Positions 46,427 to 61,400 of a stretch of 64,000 nt of DNA are shown piece after piece (position 1 is the first letter of the stretch; every line of letters begins with the position of its first letter). The DNA is from Bactericera cockerelli (Eukaryota; Arthropoda; Insecta; Hemiptera; Triozidae). The position numbers and the translations under genes were made by a program. The notes beneath the pieces were generated by a model. The model made no database searches. It saw only the letters and a program-made list of their open reading frames with translations, and had not been told where the DNA came from. The DNA lies in NCBI GenBank assembly GCA_024516035.1, contig CM044962.1, positions 9,505,595 to 9,569,594 of the forward strand, given 5' to 3'.

Positions 46427-49400
46427 CTGAAATGTTCCCAAAAAAGTATATGGTTTTATATATTTACAAATTAGCCATAGTGCACTCAAATCCTCAATCG
46501 AAGAGGTATTATCTTAATATTTGTATAATGATCTTTTTTCTTATCCAATTATACCTATTAACTAAAATTTATAATAAAATTATTATAATTATCTTTTATC
46601 TATTTCCTAAGGTCTACATTGTAATAGAGTACCAATTAACTTGTTATGTACTTTGCGAGAAATGCTTAGATATGTAAAAGCTCAGCTTTTAAAAAATTGA
46701 CGTTTTTTTACGCCAAAGCGCTAATGAGCCTGTCATTGTCACCGTGTAAAATTTCAGCTCAATCTGACTTGTGGCTTGTGGTTCTCGAGTTTTACGCGAC
46801 TAAACATACACACAGGGTGCAATAGTTCTAAATAATGGACGCAGCACACAGGAATTTCTTCTATTTGAAGAAAAGACCCCCAGGAATTATGTAATGTAAT
46901 GTAAACATACACACAAGCGAATCATTTTATAATATAAAATTTTCTAACAAATAATTAAATGTTAACATAGATTTACCTGTGAAGGAGAACATGGCTATGA
47001 TGTAGACGATGAGGAAGCTGGAGCACTCGGTGACACCTTTAGTTAGAGTTACCGTCAGTAAACCTGAAATCAACATCATCATAGCATAGGGTGGCGTCAT
47101 CGTTAACGATGGTAGTCTGACAGTGGAGGAATGACTCATCACCTTTACTTCTGTCTTTACAAGGAGGCTGATAATTGACAAGGGCCCCCAGAACCAAGCC
47201 AATGCTGGTCTACTCCCTGTTTATAGTCCCCCAGACAGACTGCTGGTCTACTACCTGTTTATATTCCCCCAGACAGACAGAATCAAGATCATTTTGCTAA
47301 ATTAGCCTCACAGAACTTTCAATTCTGACATCTTATTGATCTTATCGCCTGAGGATCCGTCGTTTCGAATCCCACCCAGTGCATGAATTTTCCTCATTAA
47401 TTTGAGTTTGTGACCACATAACAATAAGACTCTGAGAGTTAGGTGGTAGAAAATGCTTTGAGCATTAACCTCGCCTGGTGATTACCTTCCACTAAAGAGT
47501 GTTATTATTATTATCTTATCATACTTTAGAATCAATATTTATGGTATTGATATTTTCCTTTGTATCTTTATATTTTTCATGTTTTTTTTTTTTTTCTAAT
47601 TCAGCTATATTTATTTTGATTGTTTTGTAAATAAAATCAATAAGAAATTTATAATAATACTTAAAAAAGCATTGTCTTACAAAGAAAAAGCATTACCAAG
47701 CATGATTCCAGATAATCCTCCCATGTTGAGAATCAAGTAAGTGAGCCACAGTGAGCCCCGGGGTTCCTTGTAGAAAGTGTAGTAGACGTAGAGCATGAGG
47801 CCGTTGTTGGCGAAATTGTAGCAGACGAGGAACAGAGCGTGAGCTAGGAATATTTCGGCCGTGCGAACACCTGAGGGTTAAATAATGTGATATTTCAACT
47901 ATAATACAATCCCCCCAAAAACACCACTTCGTGGTTAAAAAAAGAAGAACGCCTCACTCAAAGAATGATTATAATTAGCTAAAAATAAATGATATCAAAT
48001 TGAGAACACCTTGTCCCCTCTCTTTCTATATCTCTGCACTCCTCTCTGAATTTATTCCTCTTATGTTTAGCTTTATTTATCCTTTCTAGGGGTCATCCCA
48101 AACTTGATTTCTCTTTAAATTTACTTGTTGCACGGCAATAAAAAATGGCGGTCGGAGTATGATTTTTCTGAAGTTATTTGATTTGAATCGAGAAAATTAC
48201 ACCGCGACCGCCATTTTTTATTGCCGTGCAACAAGTAAATTTAAAGAGAAATCAAGTTTGGGATGACCCCTATAAAGGATAAATAAAGCTAAACAAAAGA
48301 GGAATAAATTCAGAGAGGAGTGCAGAGATATAGAAAGAGAGGGGACAAGGTGTTCTCAATTTGATATCATTTATTTTTAGCTAATTATAATCATTCTTTG
48401 AGTGAGGCGTTCTTCTTTTTTTAACCACGAAGTGGTGTTTTTGGGGGGATATCAGTTCTTTTTGTACGAAAATATAGGTTCATACACTACTGAAACATTA
48501 GGAATGACAGAAGTAAATAAGCTGGGAAAATGTGAATGTACCAGGTTGTCTTTTTTAAGATATAGTTTTAGCAGTACGTATTTAATTTTTCTAAGGTCAA
48601 TATGTATTTGGATCACAGATTTGGCCCCCAAGTCCCCAAAGTGAGTAAATAATATATAAATTTGCAATGCAAGATCTTTTGATTCTATTCTCCACATGAT
48701 TAGGTTTATCTTTAAATGCTAAATAGACCTCGGAGCCTCCTATGAGGGACACTAAAACACCTGGATTTACAAATACCAAAGAAATTAATTTGTAATCACC
48801 TTATCAAGGTGAGGTAATGAGTTCTCTCCCGTTGACCTTTTCTTACCCGAATTCTCTCCGGCTTGTTGCAAGGGTCACCACGAGTATCTCTCCCGGAAAA
48901 AAGACCATGCTTTTTTACATTAGGTATTAGGGTGGGCCGAAAAAAGCGAATTTTTGAATCGAGAATTTTAATAGCAAAAAAAAGTTGAAGCATGGTCAGA
49001 TGTTTCCAAAAATATAACTTTTGTCGTAATCGGATGTTATCTTCCACTGCCGCAGAGCGGTTGAAGTTTGGCGGAAAAGTCGAAAAATGGCATTTTGGAC
49101 CCCACTTTAAGAAAATTATAAAAATAGCAGATGAACATCTAGGAATCTCAAATGTGTTTCAAATTATTCAATATGTGTTCTAATTTTTTTTTTTAGACTA
49201 AAAATAATGAGCTTTTTGAACTCTGTTCTGTATACAGGGTGATCCAAAATAATGAAATTCCACATTTTTATGTGATTTATATGGGGTATAGTATGTTTAT
49301 ATTTATTGAATTATTTGAATTAATCCTTCGATATTGCCAAACAAAATCATCAAATATTAAATATGTGATAGTGCTGGACAGTTTGGATGATATTGCACAC

Positions 49401-52400
49401 TTCAGACATACAGGGTGGCCAAAATTTTCATAAATTATGATGACTTTTTTTATGTAGGTACTTAGTTCATGGATTTTTTTACATTACAACCATGTAAATA
49501 TTATGCTAAGCCGTGTTTAGGGACATAAAATATAAATAATGATTATAGAAAGGATTATAAGACAGTCTCTTATCCAAGATATTCCGTATGGAGCCCAGGT
49601 GATTGATGGAAAGTCTTGGATGGAAGGAAATTTTCACCCAACACAGTGAACCTTGGGAAATATCTCGTAGTACCTAACATTGGAGTGGCAGCATAAACAA
49701 TATAATGATCAACAAATTATCTCTATACATAATATAATGATATAGTTGATCGATAAGGCGGTGCACTTGTAACCTCTAACTTGGAAGTCGGTGGTTCAAG
49801 TCCTGGATTAAGCGTAGATTTAGTAACTCTTGATTTAGATTTTGAGTAGTTGTGAAAGAAAGAGATTAACACAAGTATAATAACTTTTTTTAATGATATA
49901 GTTGTTTGCTCATCAGTAAAAGTTCAGTAAATTAGCTTACATTTCTTTAGACAATAAATAGAATCTCCTCTGATGATTTACCACTGGGCACAGTACTAAA
50001 AATAGATGTAACATTCCGTCGCTATTCAGCGAGAGAAAAGCCATTGTTTAAGGTACATTTTTGCCTTTGAGCTACCAGTTGTTGTTGTTAATTTGTTACC
50101 AATACCAAAGTGATTTCCATTTTTCTAATCTGAAGGACTTACCTACTTTATTTTTTTCTGAAACCACAAATAGCATAAAAGACCAGCATAATATACATAT
50201 GATATATTTTATGAACCCATTTGGTTATTTTTGCTGAATCATTAGTTTTTTCCCAATGGAAATAGGTGTAATGTATATGTATAACTTCAGAAATCCATTT
50301 GCCATTATAAGCCATTAAAACTCTTAAATTGCAGAGAGACTCCACAGACCTAGGTCGGAAAGATATCAAAAAACGCGATATAAAAAAATTCGTTGTTGGG
50401 AGGGTTCGGGAGAGCTTCGTCGCGTGGTGTAGCCACCTAATACACATGGTAGCTAGGAACTTATACAGTTATTTTGATAACAATAATGCAGGAAATAGAA
50501 TGGTCAAACTATAAGGTAAAATTGCAACAACGATAAGGGAATACGTTCCGTATATAACATATTTCCCGAGGTGCACTGTGTTGGGTGAAAATTTCCTTCC
50601 ACCCAAGACTTTCCATCAATCACCTGGGCTCCATACGGATTATCTTGGATAAGAGACTGTCTTATAATCCTTTCTATAATCCTTATTTATATTTTATGTC
50701 CCTAAACACGGCTTAGCATAATATTTACATAGTTGTAATGTAAAAAAAGCCATGAACTAAGTACATAAAAAAAGTCATCATAATTTATGAAAATTTTGGC
50801 CACCCTGTATGTCTGAAGTGTGCAAATATCATCCAAACTGTCCAGAACTATCACATATTTAATATTTGATGATTTTGTTTTGCAATATCGAAGGATTAAT
50901 TCAAATAATTCAATAAATATAAACATAATATACCCCATATAAATCACATAAAAATGTGGAATTTCATTATTTTGGATCACCCTGTATACAGAACAGAGTT
51001 CAAAAAGCTCATTATTTTTAGTCTAAAAAAAAAATTAGAACACATATTGAATAATTTGAAACACATTTGAGCTTCCTAGATGTTCATCTGCTATTTTTAT
51101 AATTTTCTTAAAGTGGGATCCAAAATGCCATTTTTCGACTTTTCCGCCAAACTTCAACCGCTTTGCGGCAGTGGAAGATAACATCCGATTTCGACAAAAG
51201 TTATATTTTTGGAAACGCCTGACCATGCTTCAACTTTTTTTTGCTATTAAAATTCTGGATTCCAAAATTCGCTTTTTTCGGCCCACCCTATTAGGTATTT
51301 AAGAAAATGAAAACTATAAAATTATCATTTTTATATAAGATGGGCCTTTTATAAGGAAATCTTTAAAATCTCTAACTAATGAAAGGCAATGCCTTCAGTG
51401 TATAGTAGAGTTAGGTAAAATACATAGAAGGTCATGCATCAGGAATATAGTAGGGTTAGGGATATTACATAGAAGGCAATGCCTCGGGTTTATAGTAGGG
51501 TTAGGTAAATATATAGGAGGCCATGCCTTGGGTTTATCATAGGGTTAGGAAAAATACATAGAAGGCCATGCCTCAGGTCTATATCAATGATTCCTAGGTG
51601 TTTCGATTATAATTTTTATGCTAGGCCTAAACCATGTAGGTATAAAATCAGGTAAAAATGCAAGCGACGCGACGGGAGACAATTTGGTGTTGATAAAACC
51701 ATGAGCGGGAGAGAACTCGGTTGTGAAGTCCCTTATCAATACCTCACGAGGTATGAGTGTACCCCGGACTTAATGGACAGAGAAAAAAAAACTTCCCTCT
51801 AGGGGATCAAACCCAAGCCTAGTATGCTACCCACTTGGCCAAAGTCACTACTTTGTCACAACTTTTAGTGAGTAGCATCGACATTATGAGAGCTACATAA
51901 TTCATCATATTTTATCTTCATCCAACCATGATTGTCCAAAATCAATCTCGTAATGCCGCCACAGGACATTGTCCCATTCTGCAACTTCTAAAATTTTCCT
52001 CGCGAGGGTAATGGGGTCGTCATGAAGATCAAATATAAAGATCGGAAAAACAAAACAACGTTAAGCTTAAATTGAAAATATAGAGCTAAAAATTTTTGTC
52101 CCCGCCAGGATTTGAACCCATGCTGACTGGGTGGCAGGTCGAGCATGCTACCAATTGACAAAGTTATCTTCTACAGAAACGGACGGAAAATGAACTAAAT
52201 TAATACTTAAAAATTTAAACTTTTGCAGTGAGAGAGCGAGGTCATCTCGAAAAATACATACTGGCCAAGATCTGACCACTAAGCTAAGAATCCGAAGGTA
52301 CCTACCCGCCAAAGACAATGAAAAGGCCACCAGGTGCCACCCAGTGGACCGGATGAAGGAATAAAATCGATAAATTTGGTATCTGCTCATCAAGATCTTT

Positions 52401-55400
52401 CATTTGATACCACTTAAGACTAGTATTATCCTTCAATTCCCGATTTGGGCTCCCAAAACCCGAGGCCGCCCAAATGGGCCGCCCGCTTATAATTTAGAAT
52501 TTTTTTTTGGTCCGGGCTCATCTCCATTATATCTTGATCACTTTAGACACCTCACTTAATCTTCAGTGCCAAGTTAAAGACACGAAGTCGGGTCTCAAAG
52601 GATCCGTATGAAAAAAAAAAACAGAAAAAAAACAAAATTATGAATCTTTTCATGTCTTTCACGATTGTTGGGGGGTCTCGAAAATAGGGTTCCCGTTGGC
52701 CTAGGAAGTCAAACAAAGAGTCAAATCAACTTATTTTTCAACGTAGAGCCCATTTCTGCAATAAAAATCGCGATTTTTGAAATTCATGTTGCACTTTTCG
52801 CTGGCTGAAAGTACATGAAATGCATAGGAACTATGTTTTCCGTAACCTTACACTCTGCCGGGCTGTCTCTTTCTTTGTATAGGCGTTCTTCACACCTCGG
52901 CCGAGGTGTTTGATAAAGAAGTATTTAAACTTTTTTACTATTATTTAACACACTCATTCATTATAAAATAAAAATAATAATTATACAGGGTGATCACAAA
53001 GTCTGACCCCACTCCCAGTATGTGTTCTATGCTGTATCTCTAGAAAAAGAATTGGTAGGAAGATGATTTTTTTTCATGAGAAATCCTCTCAACTACACCT
53101 TTCAAACATACTCAACCTTATATGATAGTGTTAGTTTTGGGCTGGCTGTACAGTTACTGGCCGCCGCGCCGAGTGGGGTGAGACTTTGTGTCCACCCTGT
53201 ATATAAAAGCTTCTTATGAGCCTCCTTGCTCCTCCTATTCTCAACCCAACTGCTCTTATTATTGACATTTGTCCTTGTGCTTTCAACCAAGATAGTATTT
53301 GGGAATAGGGTTTGTTCCACTTTCTTGAAAGGTTGAATGACAATGAATATATACAATAAAGAAGTGTTTTCTTAAAATGTTAGTTTTGACACTGAGTAGC
53401 ATCGGTCTTGTATTTTTGCTCATTTTGGGTTTACATTAATGGGGTTTCGGCAAGTTTCTGGTAAAGTAAAAGAAAATATGAGCAAGCATCGTGTAAAAAT
53501 AATGGAAAAAATCAATTACTCATTATTTACGACACAACTGGAAAACCAATTCAGACTTTTGTATGAGTAATACTTAGCTCTGAAACGTTAAAGGGACTCA
53601 GAAGGGACCAAACCGATACATTTTTTCTTCAAAACTTTAATTGTTGGTAATTTTTTAAATTTACTATCATCATTATATTTTCATATACCGTCTGTCCCGG
53701 TAGCTCAGTGGTAAAGGCGGCACTTTGAGAATCCAGAGATTCCAGAGGTCGTGGGTTCGAAACCCAGGCGGGACATGACATGATATCCTCCCATTTGGGA
53801 TTTTTACCACATAATGGAGGGTACCCAGCGAATGGAGGGTAAAATCCCCGTCCTAATCCAGGACGTTAAATCAAATAGAATCGTTGGCGTTAGGAAGGGC
53901 ATCCAGCCATAAAAAATGTGCCAAAACCAATCAATCTCAACCATGAGGTTGAACAACGTCGACCCTGCTTAAGCGGGATATGACAGAGTAAAAGAAGAAG
54001 AAGAAGAATATGTCTTGGGCTTACTGCTAGAATAATGGGACTTTAATAATCTTAATCGGGCAGTATAAAAAAGGCGATATTATTATTTTATTATTATTAT
54101 TTTACCTGCAAGATGGCACCGAGCATAGACTCCGGACATCTTATCAACGGACAGCATGGGAACCATGAGTAGCATGGAACAGAGACACGCAAGTCCGGCT
54201 ATGATGTTCATGCAGACATACATCGTGTAGTCGAACATGTCAACCTGTACGTCGTCTCCCAAGAAGACATTGGTGTTGATTTTCATGGGTGGCATATCGG
54301 CCACGTGTGTGTTATACCCACACGAGGTAATCAAGTCCCGATACATGTCCACGAATGAGAACTGTAGCTCCACCTCTACCTTTAATGTTCGCATATACTC
54401 TAAGAAAAGAAACGTGGGGAAGAAAAATAATTAAAATCTATCACTTTTCCGTACACGCAATTCATTATTAGTTTAAAGAAGTATAAGGAAAATGATTTGT
54501 TGTGGAATGTAATGAAAGTTTAACAATAACGATGGTTTCTACAATGATTTCATCCATTGGTTGTCACATTTGTTTCTTCTGGTATTCTAGCCTCATTCTA
54601 TTCGGAATGTGTGATTCGGAATGCGTGAAAATTGTGAAGAAACACCTGAAACACTAGGTAACATTCTTATGATTGTCACCTAGTGTTTGACTCAACAACA
54701 ATTGAGTCTGGCAATTCAAAAAGGGAATGCTGTCACCACTATGGGGTCTATCCCCGACGACAACAAAATGGACGAGGTTTTTTATTTGTAAAAACTAAAT
54801 AAAGCAATAGAATTTTTTTTATGATAAAGGATTCCAATAACTATTTTCTTTTACCTGAGGTGTCCCCCCAGACGTCGATATTTGAGTTACTGATGAGATC
54901 ATTGTTTGACATTTGACCGTTCAGTCTTGCAGATATTCCACGCGAAAAATTTGATGTGATCAGCAGAATGGCAACTATTTTACCTCTCTGACCGTCGTGC
55001 ATGGCGTCGGAGAACTCCGAATAATAGTTCTGAAATAAATGGTATAAAGCTAAGGGTTGGGTGGAAGAGATTGCCAAAGGCAATGACCCCGCCCTTTAGT
55101 TAGGACATATATTATGTATATATTTATTTTTTCTGTCTGGCTGGGGGACGTTAAACAGGGAGAAGACCAGTGTCTCGCTAAAGGACTATAAACAGAGAAC
55201 AGACTAGCCAACCCTTACAAGCCAGGCTAGCTTGCAGTTTCCTAAGGGTTTAATGGCTTGTACAGAAAAGTCCAAATCCTCATGATGGTTGATCGCACAT
55301 AGAAATATGTGGTTCAGGACGAGCCAACTTTGAAATTAAGTTGGCTGGAGACCATCACTCACCCCTCCAGCTGTAGCCAAGCTGGCTACAACAACAACAT

Positions 55401-58400
55401 ATTTATTTTTTCTTTATTTTTTTCTTCTCTTATATTGTATATTAATTTGTAATTATTTGTGTTGTATATAATATGTCCAATTAATAAAGTGTAAATAAAT
55501 AAATAATAAATGAACTGGTGTGACGCTACAAAACTGTCCTAATCAATCGTAAATAATTCAAATTCCACCACTGGTGACTGAACAGTAAAAGTTATTTAAA
55601 TTAACGCCACCATCTATTATGAATAATTAAAAAAGTAAGTCCAAGCGGGATCCCTCAAATACCGGTAAATTGGGATAATCTGAGTAGACACCAATTTTTT
55701 TTCTTTTTTTCTCAGACTAATTCGACTGGGTAAAAGCTTGAAATGCGAGATTTATTGTGTATAATACCAAAACGGTTGTAGCACATAATAAACAGGATAT
55801 TGTAAACTTGTATTTGGGGACTGGCATCTCCACAGCCCTTGGCCACCTGAGCTGTAAAAAATTCTGTGTAAGAGAAATTATGTGATGTAGTATAAAATCT
55901 CAAAATTGCTAAGTCTATACAATGTGAACCAATCACGAGGAAGTATTGTATCCATAATTGGCAATGTATTTTGTATCTCACGCCTGAGTAGAAACTTTCT
56001 ACTCAGGCGTGTTCAACTTTATTCTAAATCAATGTGATTTTCTCTGAGCTATGTATCTAAATTCCTTGTAAAAGAATGTCATTTACCATGGGTATATTTG
56101 GATTTCTGCTGCGCCAGATCTGAATAAACTTGCAGCCCAGATTTTCATAGACCTTACTCCTGCCACATCCCAGCTTCTCCCAAGCCGTGTGATTAGCACA
56201 GTCACCGCCGCTCTCTTGATTCACAAAACCGACAGTGGTAGGCGGAAAACTCGTCATCATCTCATTGCAAGATTATCTACTATGGTTGGTGGAACTATGA
56301 AGAACCAAATAAATTTTACGAATGACGTTAATTATTTTGAAAACTATGTTCATTCACCTAAAAAGTAAAAATGCATTTTTACACTATCACACTCCTCTGG
56401 TTTTCATAAAATTGACAAATTGGAACCCTTTGAACAGAGCCTTTACAATCAATTTTAGACTTCCAAAAATAGCACCATTATAAAAGCACAAGTGGTTTTT
56501 TTTTTTTTTTTTCTTAGAAGGTGAAATACCTGAAAAAATATGGAAATCGACTAATTTTGTTTTTATAGCCTACTGGAAAAAATTGCCAGGTATATCTCGA
56601 AAGTTACATGTAAAATCCCATGGGAGAACTAATAGAAAGTAAAAAAACCTTGTTTACAGTCGAAGTTTCTAGTTCTTAGTTTGATTACCTATATTAATAA
56701 ATTTTATTTAGAAATATGAAAACTCACAGTAGATTTGATCTGATCCACGTAATGATCTTGTAGAAGATTGCACTGACATGAGGCTGTACTGAGCGGAGAT
56801 CAAGACCTTTGTTCTTGTAAGGTCGCCTGAATTTGATTTTCTGTTTGATGATGAGAATATTATAAAAATGTAAAGTCTTCAAATGTTGTATAAGTACAGG
56901 GTGGTCAAAAAGTACCTTTCCTATGTAAAAAAATCATATATTTGTTATATATATATTAATGTTATTGAAAATTGACTGGTTTAAGTTACAAGGCTTGGTA
57001 GATTTTATATGAATAATACACAATTTCATAGCGATCAAAAATAATGAATTATTTTACGAAAACGACCGAACCATCCTTAAAACGCAACGTGAAAACGGAC
57101 ATTTTATGATTTAAGAAAATGTTCCATCAGCTCCTGATTTCTTCCTGTGGGGCTACTTGAAGAAAAAAGTTTACACCAATAAACCGCAATCGTCAAAGGA
57201 CCTCAAAAACAATATTCGAGTAGAGATTGAAAAAATTACACTGACACACTGTTTAAAAGACATGACAAATGATGTAAAATAAACCAATGATAACATGATT
57301 TCTAGAGTAGACTACTTGACCGGCATAACTTTTCACACCCTGCGTAAAAATCTCCATAAAAACTACTGTCTATAGCTATTTATTTTAATATTTTTTCTTC
57401 TGTTGATCAAAAGTTATTAAATATTTACACAGGAAACGTACTTTTTGACCATCCTGTACGTGTACATGCAATTCATTGAACATGAATGTTTTTGTTTGTA
57501 ATTAATTTACAAAAAATAAACATGGGTTAACCCCGTTAATATGTTAAAATCTAAAAAAAAAAAATATACATACTTTACTTCGACAAGCGTGATTAGCTCT
57601 TGTATAAGTATTGGTGCTTGCCATTTCAGACAACTTGAAAGAATGTTTTTTTTTTTTTTTCTTTCTTGAAGCACTTTAACTAGGTCTTATATCTGTCGTT
57701 CGTGCTGTAGAATTTTTAAAAGGCGATATTAAGTTGCCTCCGTACAGTTAAACTAAAATTTGTGGTTCTCTTATTTTTTTTTTGGATATTTTTTCCTCAA
57801 AAACAATAAAGTGAAATATTTCAATAATAATAATAGGAGGTAACTGTACTATCCATTTGTAAAGAGGATTATGCTTTGCAATTGTTACTAATTCATATTT
57901 CAACTATTTTTTTCATTATTGTGTGTGCGAGATACTCGTACATAGGTAAGCATTTCGACTCATCATCATCATCATAGGGTGCCGTCATCGTGAACGATGG
58001 TAGCCAGACAGTGGACAGTGGAGAAATGACTCAGCAGTTCTAGCACTGTCTTTACAAGGAGGCTAATAATTGACAAGGGCCCCCAGAACCAAGCCAACGC
58101 TGGACTACTCCCTGTTTATAGTCCCCCAGCCAGATTTCGAATCAGTCGTCGCTAAAGTTCAAGTTACACTTACCCCGTTCTTATCATCCTTCACCACCTC
58201 CTGAGTATTGTTCTGGACGTAGCAGAGCTGCAGGAACACGTCCTCCAGGGTGGTCACCTTGTAGTGGCGGATCAGATCCTCGGGGGGACTCTCAGCCAGG
58301 AGGACGCCGTTCCTCATGAGAGCCACCTGCGGGGTGACAGAAACAAGATTTTAGCCGACCTCCGTGGCTCAGTGGTTAAGAGCATTGGTTACTGACCCGG

Positions 58401-61400
58401 AAGTTGCGGGTTCGAATCCCGGCGGGAGCGGAAATTTCTGATCGAAATTTTTTGTTTCCGGAATGGCATGGATGTAAAGGTAGTACCCTGAAGTAATGCG
58501 AAAGCGGTTCCGGGGCACACTTACCTTTTTTTTTTAAAAAAAAAAAAAAAAAAACTGGTTACTTTGACTTTTTGAGTAGTTATAAAAAGACTGGTCTATG
58601 CGCGAACCAACACACTAGATCAAGAACAGTAATCGTGCTCTAAATTGTGCGCGATTTCATCAAAATACGTCTTGAAATAATAATGTGAATACCCAGTAAA
58701 CATTTTGAAGTGTTATTTGGGTATTAAACACGTAATAGATTAAAATGTAGGATGGTGTTAACAGGTGTAATTTGAAACACGAAATAATATTACTTTAACA
58801 CCAATTTCCCCTTCAATTTACGGTTACAAAGTTGCTTGTAACATGTAGAATGTTAATACGTATATTGTCAACAGGTGTCAAATAGATGTTACTATAAAAC
58901 CAATTTTTCCGTCAATTCACTGTTATAAAGAGACTTTTAACACGTTAAAAACATAGATTGTGTTAAAATACATAATATCAAAATATGTTACCGTTTATGG
59001 TGTCAACAGATGTATTATACATTTTTCTATTAGTGTACATTAGACTTTTGTACCTGATGTTTGTTTTGTAAACTCAGCGCCTCTTCATTTGTATTCTAAT
59101 TTCGCGGGAGAGGAAATTTTCATACGTCAAACTAGAGCTTGTGTAGTGTAATAAAATAGCATAAATACTTTATTTTACTTTTCAGAAAGTCTCTTTACTC
59201 CAGTATTAATTGCTGGGGAACATGGTTCTGCTAATCTACTCTTTAATAAAATCAGTGGCGTAGCCAGGGGGGAGGGGGTTTTGGGGACAAAACTTTGGAC
59301 AAAACAAATTTTGGGGACAAAACCCCCCCCCCCCCCCCGAAATTTCCAGCAAAGATGGAATATTCGTTAGGCGAGATTTCTGAACCCCCCTCAATCCCCC
59401 CCCCCCCCCGAAATGTAGGTCTAGCTACTCCACTGAATAAAACAATAAAACTCTATCTCTCTCTCTCTTAACCCAACCCCTCCGGTCATGGTTTTTGCAT
59501 TAGCTAATTTGAACTCAAGGGCGGGGAAATTCCTAATGCCTTAATTAGAAAAACAGCAAGTGAGCGGATAATTCTACCGGTAAGTGTACATTTTCATGTA
59601 AGTACATAAACCATCTGTTTTATAGTGATGGCTACTTAGTATAAGTTAGTGAAGACAATATGACTCCTTAAAAAAACATCTTTTTTTTTATTTTATTTTA
59701 GAGAAGGGGAAAATTTTCATCAAACACCGGCGTAGGTAAGTTCCTGTGAGCCAGCGAGAAGGTTTTTTACCGTCTAAAAACCCCTTCATTTATCAGTTCT
59801 TTTCTTATTTATGCCCTGGAACCGCCGTGTGGCATTACTATTTATTTCTTATGTTTTGCATTTTACTCACCATATCAGCCTGCCTCGCTTCCTCAATGTA
59901 GTGTGTGGTGATGATGATGGTTCTACCTCCTTGTTGAGTGAGTCGGGTGAGGTTCTGCCAGAAGCAATGAGCGAGGAGGGGGTCTACCCCGGAGGTTGGC
60001 TCATCGAGGATGATGATGTCGGGAGAGTGAAGCAGAGTCACAGCAATGGAGACCCGTCTGGCCTGCCCACCGCTATAATTTTAATAACATGGAAGAGAAT
60101 GCCTAACACATCATCACGACCCTTGATTAAGGGCGAAATTAATAGACAAATTCTATATCACAAGTCACTGCTAAGCGTCAGTTTTCCCTATCCTAATACA
60201 CAGTACGCAATCCGTGACTTAGCGCCACAGAGGTATCACAAGAACGTCTATTAATTCCGCCCTAAGTTTTTATCAGCAAATACGCATACATAGTTGTATA
60301 GACCGACCTCGGTAGCTTGATCGATAAGGAGGCGGACTTGTAACCTGGAGGTCGGTGGTTCAAGTCCCGGTTTCAGCGTAAATTTAGTAAAGCGAGTTTG
60401 AGTAGTTGTGATATCTCACAAGTGATCAACACAAATATGATATCTTTAAATTAAAAACATAGTTGTATTGGTACCTACTAAACATGCATAGCTTCAGTGG
60501 AATCTCGGTTTTGAATTTCAAATCCCTTTACGTTAGTAGGTGCTTGAAAAGATCTGAATAATTGTTTGAATATTATTCTTCCTCAAAAGTAATTATGTAT
60601 AGTAATAATAATAATAATATCATCTTATTTATACTGCCTGATTAGGACTATCAAAGTCCTATTATTCCAACAGTAAGCCCAAGACATATTATTAAGTGGT
60701 AAAAATCCCAAATGGGAGGATAACTTATCATGTCCCGGCTGGGTTTCGAACCCACGACCTCTGGAATCTCTGGATTCACAGAGTGCCGCCTTTACCACTG
60801 AGCTATCGGGACAGCAGTCTGTCTGGGGGGCTATAAACAGGGAGTAGATCAGCATTGGCTTGGTTCTGGGGGCCCTTGTCAATTATTAGCCTCTTTGTGA
60901 AGACAGTGGTAGAAGTGCTTAGTCATTCCTCCACTGTTTTTTTTTTTTTAAGTGGGGTTTAAACGTCGCTTTCAACTGCCATGGTCATATCACGACGGGG
61001 GTTTTACCCTCCATTCGCAGGAAACTCTCAAACCTGCTACTCACATTGACCTCACCCAGCCTGAGTGGGGCCGGGAAAAGCCAGCGTCACGAGAATTAGA
61101 ATTTGAATGGTCACCCATCCAAGTCTTAACCTCGCTGGATGTCGCTTAACTTCGGTGTTCTGGAGGGAACCGGTGTATTCAACATGCCATCGACGCTGGC
61201 TATTTTTCCTCCACTGTCTGGCTACCATCGTTCACGATGACGTCACCCTATGATGATGATACCGGAATAGACAGTAAAAACAGCGCACCTGAGTGTGGCG
61301 CAGCGCTGACCATCAGGTGGTAAGTCCAGTAAGGTTTTCAATTCCTTGGTGAGGAGGGCACACTGTGCGGGTGGAATATTGTAGAGCCGGGCGAAGAAAG

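Noticed and set aside
46680..46900. Possible coding remnant between ABC exons
   Set aside because: Contains only dispersed-repeat motifs (TTTCAGCTCAATCTGACTTG); no frame or domain supported.
55712..55981. Hydrophobic open frame that might supply the missing ABC helix
   Set aside because: Its sequence recurs inverted near 44730-44775, so it is a dispersed repeat, and it lies on the wrong side of the loop exon.
58362..58435. Possible tRNA gene
   Set aside because: Boxes A and B are good, but a second diverged copy with the same non-tRNA tail (63783-63983) shows it is a SINE; the same applies to the other tRNA-like heads in the window.
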